Below are positions 49,401-62,115 of a DNA stretch of 64,000 nt, piece after piece (position 1 is the stretch's first letter; every line of letters begins with the position of its first letter). Source of the stretch: Castanea sativa. Taxonomy: Eukaryota; Streptophyta; Magnoliopsida; Fagales; Fagaceae. Under the pieces are notes generated by a model that was not told the DNA's origin, did not search any database, and worked only from the letters and a program-made list of their open reading frames with translations. Where the stretch lies: the NCBI RefSeq assembly GCF_040712315.1, contig NC_134020.1, positions 46,051,751-46,115,750 on the forward strand, given 5' to 3'. Both the position numbers and the translations under genes were made by a program.

Positions 49401-52400
49401 CCAAAGCCCCTTCTAGTGGTCAACATCGGAGGACCCACACGTAATTTTCATATCATACTCAGTCCTTTAATGTTTGATGCTTTGTTGTACCTAACTGGCT
49501 ATTTGTTTTTGAATGTTGTATGCTCAAATTTATGTGTATTTCAACATCAGCTTCATTTGTGTGAGATTAATCTACTTTATGTATATATGCATCTACTTTT
49601 ATTTTTGTCAATTCTCCATCAGCACTATCATGCATACCTATTTGACATAGGACTCCTTGCTTTGAAATACATATTTACCTGTAGGATTTAGCCTTTTCAA
49701 ATAGAAATTTCACTATTGGCCATTTTGTGGGGGTGACTCTCTACGATTGTCAATATCTGTTCTTTTACTCGAGTATCAAGATCATCTAAAACTGAAATAG
49801 TGTATTTTGGAGGAAGTGCATCAGATTGTTCGTGTTGTGGAGACATTTTTTTTATTGTTAAGTTCTTTAATGACATAAGAACATGCACATAATGTTCAAC
49901 CCCAAGGGGTAGCATAATTGGCTGGGGCCACACCTCATGAAGTGAAGGTCACTAACTCAAATATTCCTCTCCCCTTGAGGCCAAAACTTATAAAAAAATT
50001 CACATAATGTTATTTTGGTAGTAATTTTATTCAGGTAGAGTCGGTTAATCCTCTGATTGCCCTCTAGGATGGCTGTTGAAACATTCTTCTGCTTGTTTTC
50101 TAATATTAGAAACATTGTCTGTTTATTTGAGATGGGATTGTCTTTTACTAATGAGTGTTGGCGAGTTATATGCATCCATGCACTTTTCAAGAGTATCAAC
50201 ATCAAGGATGTTAATTTTTATGGGTCTAGAGATTGTTATGAGACAATTGAATATATATAGTGAATACTAGGGCTGGTGTGACTTAGAGCAGTTTGTGTGA
50301 TAATGTGTACAGATTATGAACATAATGAAAAGTTTTTTAGCCATACAGGGGCTTCTTGGTATTCCGTTCAATTTTGTTATCTGTTTCTCACTACCTAAAT
50401 TGACTAGAATTGTCATTAATGACCTGTCACTGTAAGCACATTTGTGCCAAATAAATATTAGTGTCAAGTCTGTCTTTCTTGAGCTTGGGATCACTGTTTG
50501 ATTCTATTGATAATTGGAATAATGTTCTCTATTTTCAATTTTATTATTGTCACTTCTCACCATGTTTGAAGTATATGAGATATACTTATAAAGAAAAAGT
50601 ATATGAGATATGATTTTTATACGTTTATTCATCCCAATCACTTATATAGGTCACTGTCGTTATGGTGCTGACCTTGCGAAGCAGTTAACAGCTTATTTGC
50701 TCAGTGTTCTTCAAAGCTGTGGGAGTGTCAGAATATCTTTCTCAGATAGGACTCCTGAAAAGGTGCTCCCCGCAGACATCAAGTTTCTGATAAATATTTT
50801 ATATTGAGTAGCACTCTTTATTCCCTTTACGTTCACAGGTATCTAAAATTTTTTGATTGGTATCAATAGGTATCTAACATTGTTGCAAAGGAACTTGGAA
50901 ATAATCCAAAAGTTTACATCTGGGATGGTGAGGGTAAGTATTGATTTGAAATTCAATTTTATGAAGAATAGGTGATTAAACCCGAGTTTATGTATGGCTT
51001 TCTTCTTTCTTCAGAACCAAATCCGAATATGGGGCATCTAGCTTGGGCTGATGCATTTGTTGTCACAGCAGATTCAGTTAGTTTGATAAGTGAAGCTTGC
51101 AGCACTGGGTAAGCTTTTGAAGGCTTACCTCTATTATTGATTCTTAGAACATATTGATTTACTTTTTGGTTTCAAATATATATAGCTAGATAGATAGATA
51201 GATAGTCAACACATAAATATTTCCAATTATGTTTTGCAGGAAACCTGTATATTTAATGGGAGCTGAGCGTTGTACGTGGAAATTATCAGAATTCCATAAA
51301 TCCTTGAGTGAAAGGGGAGTGGTTCGGCCATTTACAGGATCTGAGGATGTAAGTGAAAATCTTTTCTACTTCTTTAACCCTGTGGATATAAGGATCAAGA
51401 ATATTGTAGATGATTTCCCTTATTTAGATTTTCATACATTCTCACTGAAGTGCATGGGTTAATTTCGGTGGGGTTGGGGTGGCTAATCATTACCAATTTG
51501 CTTTCTTAAGAGTAACGAATCTCCAAATATTTGTAAGCTGGATCCAATAGAGCCAAAGTTGTGCTGTTCTGTTGCTGGTGGCAACTTTTCTTGCTTGTTT
51601 TCACCCCCACTCTCATTGAACAAGTTTCTGCTGATTGTTCCCACGCCCCAGTAGCCAACTATCTTATGAACCATATGTAATTCACAAAGCATTACATTAA
51701 CATGAATATACATGAATATGTATATTCATAAAGTAGCCTTTTGAATATGCATCTTTCTGACTTGTCAAAAAAAAAAGTTGCTTATAATTCCTCCTCAAGC
51801 ATTTTTATTTCACAGCATTGAATAAATAAATAACTATCCATATGTTGCTCTATCAATTGCATGATAGTTACTTTCTTTGTTGGTTACCCATGCACCTAAT
51901 GAGTTTCGAACTCATGAGGCCACGACCTCACCCTTCACCTACACTAGTGAGAGGAGGAAGTGCCATTTGGGCCAGGGCTCATTGGCCCATCCACAGCATG
52001 ATAGTTTCCTTAATTCCTTGTATGCTTCTGTTTTATGTACTTCAAATTTTTTTTTTTTTTTTTATATATGAAATATATCTAAATTAAATAAATACTTGAT
52101 AATTGTTACCTTTACCGTCTGTAAGGATAATTGTTGGTTCTAACATTGCAAAGGGGAAGTCATTCTGCCATTTAGGATAACCCTAACTCTTTGGGCCCTG
52201 ATTTATCTTTAAATATGAAAATAAAGTCTTGATTTGGCACTTTGTGATGTTGTGCTTTATGTCAAATGTTGGATATAATAATTCTGTCTTTAGAAAATTA
52301 TTTACTGTATTTTAAATGTTCCTTTATTTCCATTGAAACATTACTGTTATATTTTCATTTGGTGCTTCTTTTAAACCCAACTTTAAATAGTGCCCCTGGG

Positions 52401-53170
52401 TCTTGGTTCAGTTGGTAGTTGGGGTGGGAGTGACATTGGGGTTGGTCTTATGCTCAAACTTATCCACACAAACAAAAGAAAAAGGGGGAAGAGTGGGGGG
52501 GTTGGGGGGAGGGGTGGGCAGGTGCTGGCTCATAGAATCCAGGTCATAAAAAACTAATGGTCCGTTTGGATTGAGGGAGACAGAGGGGGAAGTAGAGTAG
52601 ATTTGGCCTAAAATTAGCCTATTTTTAGCAAACTCTACTCTACTCTCCTCCACTCTCCCTTCTTCCCCCCTCCATCCAAACGGGCCCTAAGTTGCCATCA
52701 CATTGTTAGGCAGCATTTCACTTCTGTTTTCTTAATAAACTTTTATATATATTAAGGTATGTGATAGTCTCATTCCAGCTTGCTTAATGACCTGTTGGCT
52801 ACAAGAATGATTTCTATTATCTCCATATTTATTTTTTGTGCATTTTTTTTTCCCTTTTGGAATTTGATAGAAAGGTTTGTCTGGCAACTTTCATAGGGGT
52901 TGGGCTATTAAGTATTAACCACATCAATTTTGTCTTCATGCTTAGTAAATGAAGGTGTTATTTGGTGAATTTTTATTTGACACTAATTATAAGTGAACAA
53001 CTCGTTGGAATGAAATTTCTTTTTCCTTGAACCAATTATTACATATTTGTGCCTGTGTTAATTTTCAGATTTCTGAGAGCTGGAGTTATCCTCCTCTTAA
53101 TGACACTGCAGAAGCAGCTAGACGGGTGCATGAAGCGGTTGCTGAGCGTGGCTGGAGATTGCGGCCATAA
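46405..53170 (+). CDS. ELM1: Mitochondrial fission protein ELM1
   Basis: Ten exons: 46405-46626, 46791-47029, 47446-47542, 49036-49185, 49314-49440, 50650-50762, 50870-50933, 51015-51108, 51240-51348, 53069-53170. Total 1317 nt, 438 residues, close to Arabidopsis ELM1. ELM1 sits on the outside of mitochondria and recruits the dynamin DRP3A for fission. Family landmarks in order: RRAVVIGNGFPAAENQCLGL, RVTRPRGGVNEWLHWLPV, DGPLLVVASGRDTISIASSI, VVQIQHPRSNLNRFDLVITP, RSWITPREPPDRHVV, CRYGADLAKQLT, VYIWDGEEPNPNMGHLAWAD, FVVTADSVSLISEACSTGKP, RGVVRPFTGSED, SWSYPPLNDTAEAARR. The C-terminal half is the conserved Elm1 domain also found in bacteria. The first ATG of the frame is at 46405, after a CT-rich leader. 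All introns are GT-AG and phases agree. Introns 3 and 9 are large; intron 9 holds a Tourist-like MITE. Probably functional. Confidence 0.95.
49900..49990 (+). mobile_element. SINE-like element in ELM1 intron 5
   Basis: AGGGGTAGCATAATTGGCTG (A-box-like), then CATGAAGTGAAGGTCACTAA and CTCAAATATTCCTCTCCCC, in the tRNA-like layout seen in plant SINEs, followed by AAAACTTATAAAAAAA. Family inferred only. Confidence 0.4.
52558..52687. mobile_element. Tourist-like MITE in ELM1 intron 9
   Basis: 130 bp. Left end TGGTCCGTTTGGATTGAGGG; right end reverse-complemented GGGCCCGTTTGGATGG. Flanked by TAA on both sides (52555-52557, 52688-52690), the PIF/Harbinger target. The AGTAGAGTAG and CTACTCTACTC interior also pairs, giving a full-length hairpin. 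Confidence 0.8.
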
Positions 53171-55481
53171 AAAACCTGTTAATAATTGTTGTTGTAAGCA
53201 CATTGTCCAATTGTTTGCTTAAAAGGGTGTAGCCATTGAAAATTTAGTTTCTTCATTAGCACGTATAGGAACTACAGCTACAAGCATTCAAAGCTTTTTG
53301 AATATAATTCTTTCTCACCGTGGAGTTTTGAGGTATGTGGAATAAAGGCTTGCTGTATTATTTCGGCTTGTAAAAATAGGCAGAGGCACACAGGCATGTC
53401 TGTTTCAGCTCTACTAAAAGCCCTTTTGATGGGTGGTTTTGGTTAAGAAATATATTTTGTGCTGAAAATGTTTTTGTACGTCAAATTGATTATGCAATAT
53501 CAAAATCCTTCCATATTTATTGAAATTTTCTTTGCTGTGGCTGATTTTCTTTTCTGCTTATGTTTTTCCATTTCTACTATAATGCTTGCTTGGATTAGTT
53601 CATAACCCTATCTTGGATTACAAGAGGCAGAAAAAAACTAGGACATTCTTCTTTTGCTCAGACAGAAGCTGCCTTATTGCAACAGGAACAAATACACTCA
53701 AAATTAAAATCACACAACCTTGTAGCAGAAAACCAAATTTCAGGAAAACCCCAAAAGATTTGAAATAAGGATCTATAAGAGCAGAATGCAAACTACAAGG
53801 CAACAGTTGCCTTCAAATGACAACTTGATGAAATCCCAGATCATGTGCAGACCAAACAGCATGTAGCACAGCAATAGCATGTAACTGGACGACATCATGA
53901 AAAAATAATAGATTCCATAAAAGCAGCCTTAATCTGCCCCATCTCATCCTGGATCAAAATTCTCACTCCACCCTGATCCTTTGGTCTACCCAAAATCACA
54001 GCAACATTCATTTTGTATGAAGGTTATCGCCATTGACACAAGGTGCAGTATTCCAGCTGAGCACCGAAGTTTTTATGCTCGAGAGACCTTATATAAAATT
54101 TGCTAATGCTACATGCACAACAAATTTTATAATTTTTCTACAATTTATTGAGATGACAGATTATAATTAATTCAACATTATTTTCATTGACATCATTTTT
54201 TATTGTACACCAACCACTATCTTCTATCTCATTAGTTGTGAAAATACTTTAAAATTGATTGACATTAGTCTTATTGTTACCAAAAAAAAAAATGTTCGAT
54301 TTGATCCATAGTTTTTCATTTTTGTAACATCTATGCCCCTCTACAGCTTCTTGGTTAGCTGACGTGATGTTTTTTTCCTTTTAAATTCTTTTGCCATATT
54401 GTATTGGCAAGGGGAACCGTTGGAAGTACTGTATTCCACATAATAACAATTAGAACCTAGCTGATGCTGACGAGGATAACAACATAACAACAATCAAAAC
54501 CAAGCCCATGATGTGATAGTAATGACAAATAACAAATTGTCATTAATAATGATAACTGGAAGTTCAAAATTGTTGTCATTAGTTGTATTTATATCTTCAA
54601 GAAAAGTATTAAAAGTCAATTTTATTACAAAAGACTTGTAAACTGCTATAGTGATGATTGTGATTGGTACGCTATATTTGTATATTCATGAGAAACATTG
54701 CTTCATATACTTTTTTGCCTTTTTCTTTTTTTAGTTCAAGTACAGTCCTTCCTTGCCTACCACAAAGAAGGTTTTTTTTAGAAAAAATAATTAAATAATT
54801 AATTATCCTTATCAATTATATATGCCTTCAGATGTTACAGAAAAGATAATTATTGTTTCACATATCTAAATGTGAATTTTTTCTTACAGTGTCCTCACTT
54901 TCACATATTACATGTGATGTAAAAAAAGTGTGAACAGTGTTTGGATGTGAAATAATCAAAACTCTTTAGAAAAAAAAAAAAAAAGAAAGAAAGAAAGAAA
55001 GAAAATCTATGCCACCCAAACTAGCACTTATCCATTACAACTGAATCTACATTTATGTTAAAAAATCAATCACACCACTTTTGTTATTCATTGATTGAGC
55101 AAGATAATATTCAGGAAATATACTGCAATAAATAATGAGCAGTCACAAGATAAAGATTGCTAAAAGCAAACTATTTCTAATAATAGAAAGGAAGGTGGCA
55201 TCAAGCTTAATATGATTTAACTTGAAAATTTTGTCACACATGAACTATCTCAAAAAAGTGATTAATATGGCACTTGAACAAAGAGACATTTTACTTGTTT
55301 ATTATTCCATACTTATTATAATAACTTGCATACATACCCTATTTGTGTTTGAAGTGGAGCAAGTGAGCTCTCATCAACAACTCCTCTGCTATATTAAGCC
55401 TTACACAAGCACCTAACTTCCCACCATATTAAACACCCTAAACTAACTAACCCATTAACGGAGTCTCACTTCTTTCACCCC
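53171..55481. other. Spacer between ELM1 and CASP
   Basis: ELM1 3' UTR then AT-rich sequence. A (GAAA)n tract lies near 54984-55003. The part 54095-54265 weakly resembles 17040-17230. Short open frames at 53586-53803 show nothing recognisable. Confidence 0.5.
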
Positions 55482-55490
55482 TATATATAA
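55482..55490 (+). promoter_or_regulatory. TATA box of the CASP gene
   Basis: TATATATAA lies 94 bp before the start codon, preceded by CACCCC and followed by CACTCACAGTACTC, a good plant core-promoter layout. Transcription would start near 55515. Confidence 0.6.
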
Positions 55491-55575
55491 CACTCACAGT
55501 ACTCTCCATTAATTGCATCTCAACCCAATCTTGTATGGTATCCTTCAAAGAAGATTTCCATATTTTACACACCTA

Positions 55576-56500
55576 ATGGACTCAGACAGGAGTGGTGTTC
55601 TGACAGAGGTTTCTGTTCAAGAGCCAAAGGCCAATCCCAGAGGAAAAGCTGTTGCTGGGGCTGCTCCTCCTCCCCCTGTTGTAATTTCCACAAAAGCTAC
55701 TACTACTTCAAACCCAAAAGGAGGATGGAGAAGAGGCTTTGCCATTTTTGATCTTGTTTTAAGGCTTTGTGGCATTGCGGTTGCTTTAGCTGCCACTGCC
55801 ATAATGGGAACTACTCAACAAACTCTTCCCTTCTTCACACAGTTCTTCCAGTTCCAAGCTCAATACAATGATCTTCCAACTTTCACGTATGCTAGCTTCA
55901 TATATTTTCTTAAACAAAAAGTCTACAGATACTATATATATCTTTCACAACTGTTGAATGTCCTATTATGATTTATGCATAATAAAAGTGATATTAGTGG
56001 GAACTTAGGTAAAAAATATGTTATTTAATTCTAAAACAAGTCATATTAGCAGTCGTGAAAAAAGTTGTCTCTAGCATTTTTTATTTTAGTTTAGTTTTTA
56101 AAAACTAAATTTTGTCAAGAACATATGCTTGGGTATTTGAACACATATGACAGCTGCATTTATAACAATTCGAAATTAGTAAAAGATATTAGAAGTCGTT
56201 GGACCATCTTGCTGTGTCACTTTCCTTTTTTGGTGTTAGTTTATACTACCATTCTTTCTGTCATTTTCCTTTTTTGATGTTAGATTATACTAACTACCAT
56301 TCATGCATGCAGGTTTTTTGTGATTGCAAATGCAATAGCTAGCGGATACCTTGTCCTCTCCTTGCCCTTCTCTATAATCTGCATCGTTCGGCCACATTTA
56401 AGAGGACTAAGGATCCTCCTTATCATCCTCGATACAGTAAGCTTGAGCTTGGACCACTATGACCATATACAATATAATCCTCATTCCTTTGTAGTTGTTG

Positions 56501-56548
<48 letters not shown>

Positions 56549-56801
56549 TATTTGACCAATTGATAACATTGTTCATATACTGCAGCTGATGATTGGCCTT
56601 GCCATGGCTGCAGCTGCCTCGGCTGCTACCATTGCGGACTTAGCTCAGAATGGGAATTCAAACGCCAATTGGGCCCCTATTTGCCAGCAGTTCGATGACT
56701 TTTGCCAGAGTATCACTGAGGCTGTTCAGAGTTCCTTTGCCGTAGCAGTCATCTTCATCTTGCTGGTTGTTTTCTCCTCTTTGGCTCTGCGTAGAAACTG
56801 A
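55576..56801 (+). CDS. Casparian strip membrane domain protein (CASP)
   Basis: Three exons: 55576-55886, 56313-56436, 56586-56801; 651 nt, 216 residues. CASPs are four-span proteins that form the membrane scaffold in endodermal cells where lignin of the Casparian strip is laid down. After a basic, Pro-rich N-terminus (1-50) come span 1 (about 54-78, with the conserved Arg 63), a first extracellular loop with [20 protein letters not shown] (82-101), span 2 (about 105-125), span 3 (about 139-163, with the conserved Asp 144), a second loop [13 protein letters not shown] (174-186, two Cys) and span 4 (about 190-212). The nine-residue LPFFTQF-type loop is the mark of true CASPs as against CASP-like proteins. 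An upstream in-frame ATG-less stretch is leader; the ATG at 55576 begins the usual short acidic start. Which CASP number is not decided. Confidence 0.93.
56509..56545. repeat. (TA)n microsatellite in CASP intron 2
   Basis: A TA run lies between exons 2 and 3, about 40 bp before the acceptor. Confidence 0.85.
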
Positions 56802-57246
56802 GAGATGCTAGACCATCATGAAGCTAGCTAAGTCTGTGTTTTGCTGTGTACATAAGAAGTGTCTGATGTTGTACGTGCCTTCCAACAACTTGTGGTGTGT
56901 GCTGTACTGGGCTTGTGTTATGTTGTGTTGTGTTGTTTGTTGTCTAATTTCTTGAATTAAGTAAGAAGAATTTGCTCTTTTAGTTTGTTTGCCTTACAAG
57001 CTTGGTTTTTGAGTGTTTCTGTGATGTATGATGTATAATGTATTGATCTTCATGTTTCTTTTGAAGCCCAAATCATTTTTTTTTAAAGTATGATTGATCC
57101 AAAAGTATTAAATTATTGAGCTCTATTATACTATATTAACCACTCGTAATTCAATTTATTTGGAAAACAGGTAAATTCAAAGAAGAAATATTGTATAAAC
57201 AAGGGGCCAATACCCCTCCCCCATTTTTTTAATTATAAAAAATAAA

Positions 57247-57248
<2 letters not shown>

Positions 57249-57301
<53 letters not shown>
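57249..57301. repeat. (TA)n microsatellite
   Basis: About 26 uninterrupted TA units downstream of CASP. Confidence 0.9.
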
Positions 57302-57302
<1 letters not shown>

Positions 57303-57670
57303 GCCTACACGTTCATATATTTGGACTGAAGAAGAGAGGGGAACCTTGTCAGAATATACTAAAATTAATATATTTCAACAATCTTCCTTTCTCATTTTGT
57401 CTCCTCTCTCTAGCCAAATTAACATGAGGACTATTGGGTAAAATTCAATTTGGTCTCTCAATTTTCAAAATCAAGGCAATTTCATCATTGAATCTCTTCT
57501 TCGTTAAATTTTTAACAACATTAATAGTTGAAATCAATTTGGTTTGAAAGTTTTAAAGTTTTCATAAATAAGCTTGTAACATGTCTCATTGTCACATCAA
57601 TTAATTTTGTTAAAATTTAAACAAGAATATTCAATAATGAAATTAACTTGATTTTAAAAGTTGATGAACT

Positions 57671-57860
57671 AAGAGTTCGTTTGGGAATAACTTATTTAAT
57701 TGAAATTGAAAACTTTTTGCTAAAAATACTGTTGATAAAAGTAAAACTAGCTGAAATAGTACAGTAAGACTCATAAATAATACTAAAAAGTGCCGTAGAA
57801 CCTATGAATAGTAGTAAAAATAAACTAAATTATAAAATAGTTTAAACTTTATCCAATAAT
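57671..57860. mobile_element. MITE copy C
   Basis: Starts AAGAGTTCGTTTGGGAATAA. The interior CTGAAATAGTACAGTAAGAC, then AATAGTAGTAAAAATAAAC, matches copies A (9836) and B (25669). The right end is diverged. Confidence 0.55.
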
Positions 57861-58549
57861 TGGAGGACCAAATTAATTAATAACTGAACTTAAAATAAAA
57901 CAGTTTTGCTAGACTCCCCACAACACAAAAAGACAATGGAGGATGTGAAAAATGGGTGAATCATTAAGACTTTTCCCCAAAAAAAAAAAAGAAAAAAAAA
58001 AAAGAAGAAGAATCCATTCATATTTGTGGTCCCTTCCTAAAAAAGAACCTTTAACCTTTTATAAATTAACAAATCCCTAGAGGTTATGGTGCTATCGAGG
58101 AAAACATCATCAACCTCTTGTCTGGAAGTGTTGTGGCTACAATGGTGCATTGCACTGAACCTAATAATTCCTATATTTTTCATTATAATTTAGTTTTTAT
58201 AACTTATTTGAAAAATGTAATAAATTAAACAAAATAGTACCATAGTGCTGTAACAATTTGGTTTTGGTTTTGGTTACTTTTAAATAGGAGGTGTTTGGTT
58301 TTGGTTACGGTTTCAATGTAGAGTGGATCAAAGTTTGGTTGGTGTAGTCACTTTTTGTCATCTTATGATTTGAAACTCGATTCCACCTACACAAACAACC
58401 ATATTGTTGCATGTTTTAGCCCCTTCATTTGCTGTGGGTGCCCCTTTGGTTTAATAATTTAATAACAAGATTTTGGCATCCCTAGCTGTTTCACCTCCCA
58501 AAAGGCAAACCTTGCTTGACATAATATTAATAGGGTCATGGTAACTAGT

Positions 58550-58699
58550 GTTTTTAGGGCAATTGTTAATAATCTATTTTTAAAAAGTTTTGAAATTATT
58601 TTTATGAAAAATAGAAAATACTGTTAAAATATAAATTTTTTTTCCTTTTTTCATAAACAACTTTTTAAAAATGATTTGTTAATAATTGCTCTAGGGGCA
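58550..58699. mobile_element. Short MITE, second copy of the 14743 family
   Basis: Left end TTTTAGGGCAATTGTTAATA and right end TTAATAATTGCTCTAGGGGC are inverted copies. The interior TTTTATGAAAAATAGAAAAT corresponds to that at 14800. Confidence 0.55.
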
Positions 58700-58775
58700 T
58701 CCATTAACATTTCCCCTATTAATAACCCCCATAAATCTCTTTTTTGATGTTTTACTTTTAAATGCACTAGTATTA

Positions 58776-59731
58776 GAGCAACCACATCAATCCGTTTAAA
58801 AATTTTCGTCTATTTTACACTAAAAACCTACTTTTTCTATTTTATAGTACATTTCCAAAACACTCACATCAGTTTATCTACTTTACACATCTATTCTAAT
58901 TAAATAATATTATTTATTATTTTTTATTATTATTTATTAATACTACTCTCTCACCGGTTCCTCTACCATTTTACTTTTTCAGCTCTCTCAAGTCTCACCT
59001 GTTCTGTATAATAAAAAAAAAGTCTCACCCGTTCCTCTCCTTCCCTCACTCTCTCCCTCACAGCTGCCTCACCCAACCCGCCGTCGCCGCCGATCCAGCT
59101 CGTCGCCTCAGCCCTCTACCTATTCAGCCTCCCTCTTTCCTTCGCCCCTCCCTCTCTCCTCCACCATCGACCCTTCGCCTTCCACCCCCAACCGACGAGC
59201 ACCGATTTCCCTAGCTCCGATCCACAAGCACCGATCAGATCCGAGATCTCCCTAGCTCCGATCAGGCAAGACCCATGAGCTCCGATCTAGTCAAGCATCA
59301 ATCGTTCCACAAGCACCGATCGTTTCGATCAAGCACCAATCTGTGTTTGTGTATTTCTGTGTTTTTTTTTTTTCTGAGCAAGTGTATCTCTATTGATTCT
59401 CTGTGTTGATTTGTTTGTGTGGATGTGTTTGTGTATGGGTGTGTTTGTGTGCATCTGAGGAAAAAGAAGAAGATGAGGAGAGACATTATTGAGTTTGTTG
59501 AGCACAGAGAAGAGAGAGAAAAAAAACGAGCGAATCGAAAATTGATAAAATAATATATGAACGAGCTACAGTAGCCGTGTATATTTACACAGTAACTATA
59601 GCTCGTGGATAAATTTCCACAATTTTGCACTGCTTTACATCCACTGATGTGGGTGTTTTTTTGGCCAAAATGTATAAAATGAAAGAATTTTTGTATTATA
59701 GAAGAGTATCCACCAACTGATGTGGATGCTC
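58776..59731. mobile_element. PIF/Harbinger-like non-autonomous element, TTA target site
   Basis: 956 bp. Left end GAGCAACCACATCAATCCG; right end reverse-complemented GAGCATCCACATCAGTTGG. TTA on both sides (58773-58775, 59732-59734). A second inverted stretch (CACTGATGTGGGTG at 59640) nests inside. The GC-rich interior with CT-rich sequence has open frames on both strands, but no transposase motif was seen. Confidence 0.75.
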
Positions 59732-59734
59732 TTA

Positions 59735-61794
59735 GGTGTGCTAGAACACCCCGAATGTTATTTTAACACACTAAATATCAAAAAAGTAACCTCCATCTGA
59801 ATTGCTATTTGCTAAAAAATTTAGCATTTGCTAAGCATATCTCACTATAGTCTATAGCAATACTATTCTTTTTTATTCTTTTATTCTACCTCATCTTGTT
59901 ATTCTTTTTTTATTCATTTCTACTCTCTTCACTTTTTTTTATTCATTTCTCCTTTCTTCTCTTTTTATTCATTTATTTTAGATTATTTTAATATGTTGTG
60001 TACTAGAATAGAAGATGTGATATAGAATGTATTGTTAAATAGTAAAAGTAAGTTTTTGGTGTAATAAAATGGCATTTTTTCTAAGCACACCAAATGGGGT
60101 AAAGAGAAGCGTTGTTACTATTGAGAAAGTTTTTCTCTTTTTTTGAGAGATAATTACATCATGTTGCTAACTCCGTTGCTCGAAACTCAAACTCTTTCCC
60201 CCCTAGACCTTCAAGTACTTTGAGAATCTACTTTCTCAAAGTGTTGTTAAAGTGTTCTCATAATGAGGCACTTCCAGTTATTAAAGTGTTGTAAATAGTA
60301 TGTGCTATAAATAGTGATGAGCCAAAGATATTCCATCCTATCTATATGGTAACATTTGGATTTGGGGACCTCTTTTTACCAGATATCATAAGCCATTCTT
60401 AATATAAAATAATTTATATAAATTTTATCAAAGCATGATGAATTTGAGATTTCATAATTTTTCTCCAAGAAAAGCACTTATATTGTTATCAATTTTAAAT
60501 AGCATCCTATATTTAATGATTTTAAATCACCTTATTAATAAACCTTAATTCTTTATATATAATGTTTAAATAAAATAAAAAACTTGTTGTGTTATACTTT
60601 ATTCAAATCATTTTAACTGAAAATTATAATTGAAACTATAAAGGCAAGAAAAACTCAAGGCCCGCGGCCCACTTAGAACAGTGGCTAGATCAATTCATCT
60701 ATGGTCCAAAACAAAGAATTTGTAGAGAGGGAACAACACAACAAAGAAATGGCTCAGTTCGAGGGTTCAGACAAGAAAGAAAAAGGCAAAATACGTTTAT
60801 TAGGTGAACCAATCTATCCCTTCAAGCATTCCCGAGGAGGTTAAAATTACAGTGTAAGTAGTACCGTTCACTCTTCTTTCTCTCAACGTTCTTCTCGTTT
60901 CTCTCCTCTATCCTCATATTTTTTCCACCTCCCTTCTGCAATCTCTCTTTCTCATATATATACTCCTCCATTCCTCACATCTCAACCATCCATTTCTCAC
61001 CTAACTAGTCCCCTCCCTTGACACTTGTCCCTTCCCACAGTTTGGAGAAGGTGGTGGAAAGAGCCTGCTTAGTTGTGACTTGCACTGCTCAGGTTACTTC
61101 CTTATCAATGTAGCTGATAAAGCTGTTGCCCACCATTTAATGTGGTCAGGTTGCTAAATGCAGGGCATTCAATGCGAAGGCCACATGCTACCTTAAATTA
61201 GAAACTTCCCCCCTTGACCTTTGGCTCCCACTTGGTAGGCCATAGAGTGCTTTTGGATTTACCTCTACATCTCCCCAAGCAGCCCTCCTCTTCGGGCCCG
61301 TGGCCGTGTCACCCTATACTGTGACTTTTAAACTTCATCTCGGTTTTCGGGTCCCCATATAAACCATTTTTAAATACTTTGATTTCTCATAAGAGGGATC
61401 AATACAAGAGAAATGAGGATATATAGGGTAGAACTTAGGTATAATAGATTGAAATACATAAAACTAATTTGTGTTTTTTTTTCCCTAAAATAATTAAATC
61501 CAATACAAGTATGCGTTTGAATTTAATTAAAGTAAATCAAGAATTTTTTTTTTTCCTTCTTAAAGGATGCAAAAGCCTAAGACAACCAACCAATCAGCAT
61601 CATCAAAGACTCAAGAGAGGAAGAAGGTATACCATGTTTCAAATACATCATATATGTATCTTCTCTCAAAGCAGGTGAGTCTCTCTGTAAAAAGTGGGAC
61701 CATTTACTGTGAAAGATAAAATACATATACCCGAAACATGTTATATTTTTCCCATGGGAGTGATGAGATGAGGTCCCAAATCCATTATATCATA
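59735..61794. other. Spacer, probably old repeats
   Basis: About 59735-60100 has related ends (GGTGTGCTAGAA and, inverted, GGTGTGCTTAGAA) and may be a degenerate element abutting the previous one. About 60650-61370 is less AT-rich and contains no ORF of note; it might be a retrotransposon end, but no LTR pair or primer-binding site was found. Confidence 0.4.
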
Positions 61795-62115
61795 AGAATT
61801 GCTATGGACACATAAAAATGCACTATTTTGTGCCACAACTTGCCACATGGCAAGTTGTGATTTGTGAATGTGTGATGGTGGGCCATGTGGGGACACAATT
61901 CCACCACTTACAATTTATCACATAATGAATTGTGACAAAAAATTATATATTTTTATGTACCTAGAATTGTGGGGACATACTTTTGCACAACTCGCCACAT
62001 GGTAAGTTATGATTGATTAGAATATATTAGTGGGTTATGTGGAGACACATTCTAACCAATCACAACTCGCTATACGGTGAGTTGTGACTAAAGTTATGTA
62101 AAAGTGTGTATTCCT
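61795..62115. repeat. Nested palindromes, three related units
   Basis: ACAACTTGCCACATGGCAAGTTGT (61840-61863 region) is an almost perfect 24-bp palindrome. CACAACTCGCTATACGGTGAGTTGTG (62062 region) is a second, and GCACAACTCGCCACATGGTAAG (61985 region) a third, weaker one. Flanks repeat as well (GGGACACAATTC, GGGGACATAC, GGAGACACATTC). The outer ends (ACACATAAAAATGCAC and GTTATGTAAAAGTGTGT) are also inverted. Probably a foldback or MITE of about 320 bp. Confidence 0.6.

Larger units (their letters stand above)
56802..58549. other. CASP 3' flank and spacer
   Basis: CASP 3' UTR with TTGTGTTGTGTTG repeats, a (TA)n tract at 57249-57301, MITE copy C (listed) and unassigned AT-rich sequence. No gene recognised. 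Confidence 0.5.

Noticed and set aside
59735..60100. Further Harbinger-like element
   Set aside because: Ends are only loosely inverted and no clear target duplication was found, so it was left as a possibility in the spacer entry.
60650..61370. Solo LTR of a retrotransposon
   Set aside because: The composition differs from the flanks, but no TG...CA ends, 5-bp duplication or primer-binding site could be fixed.
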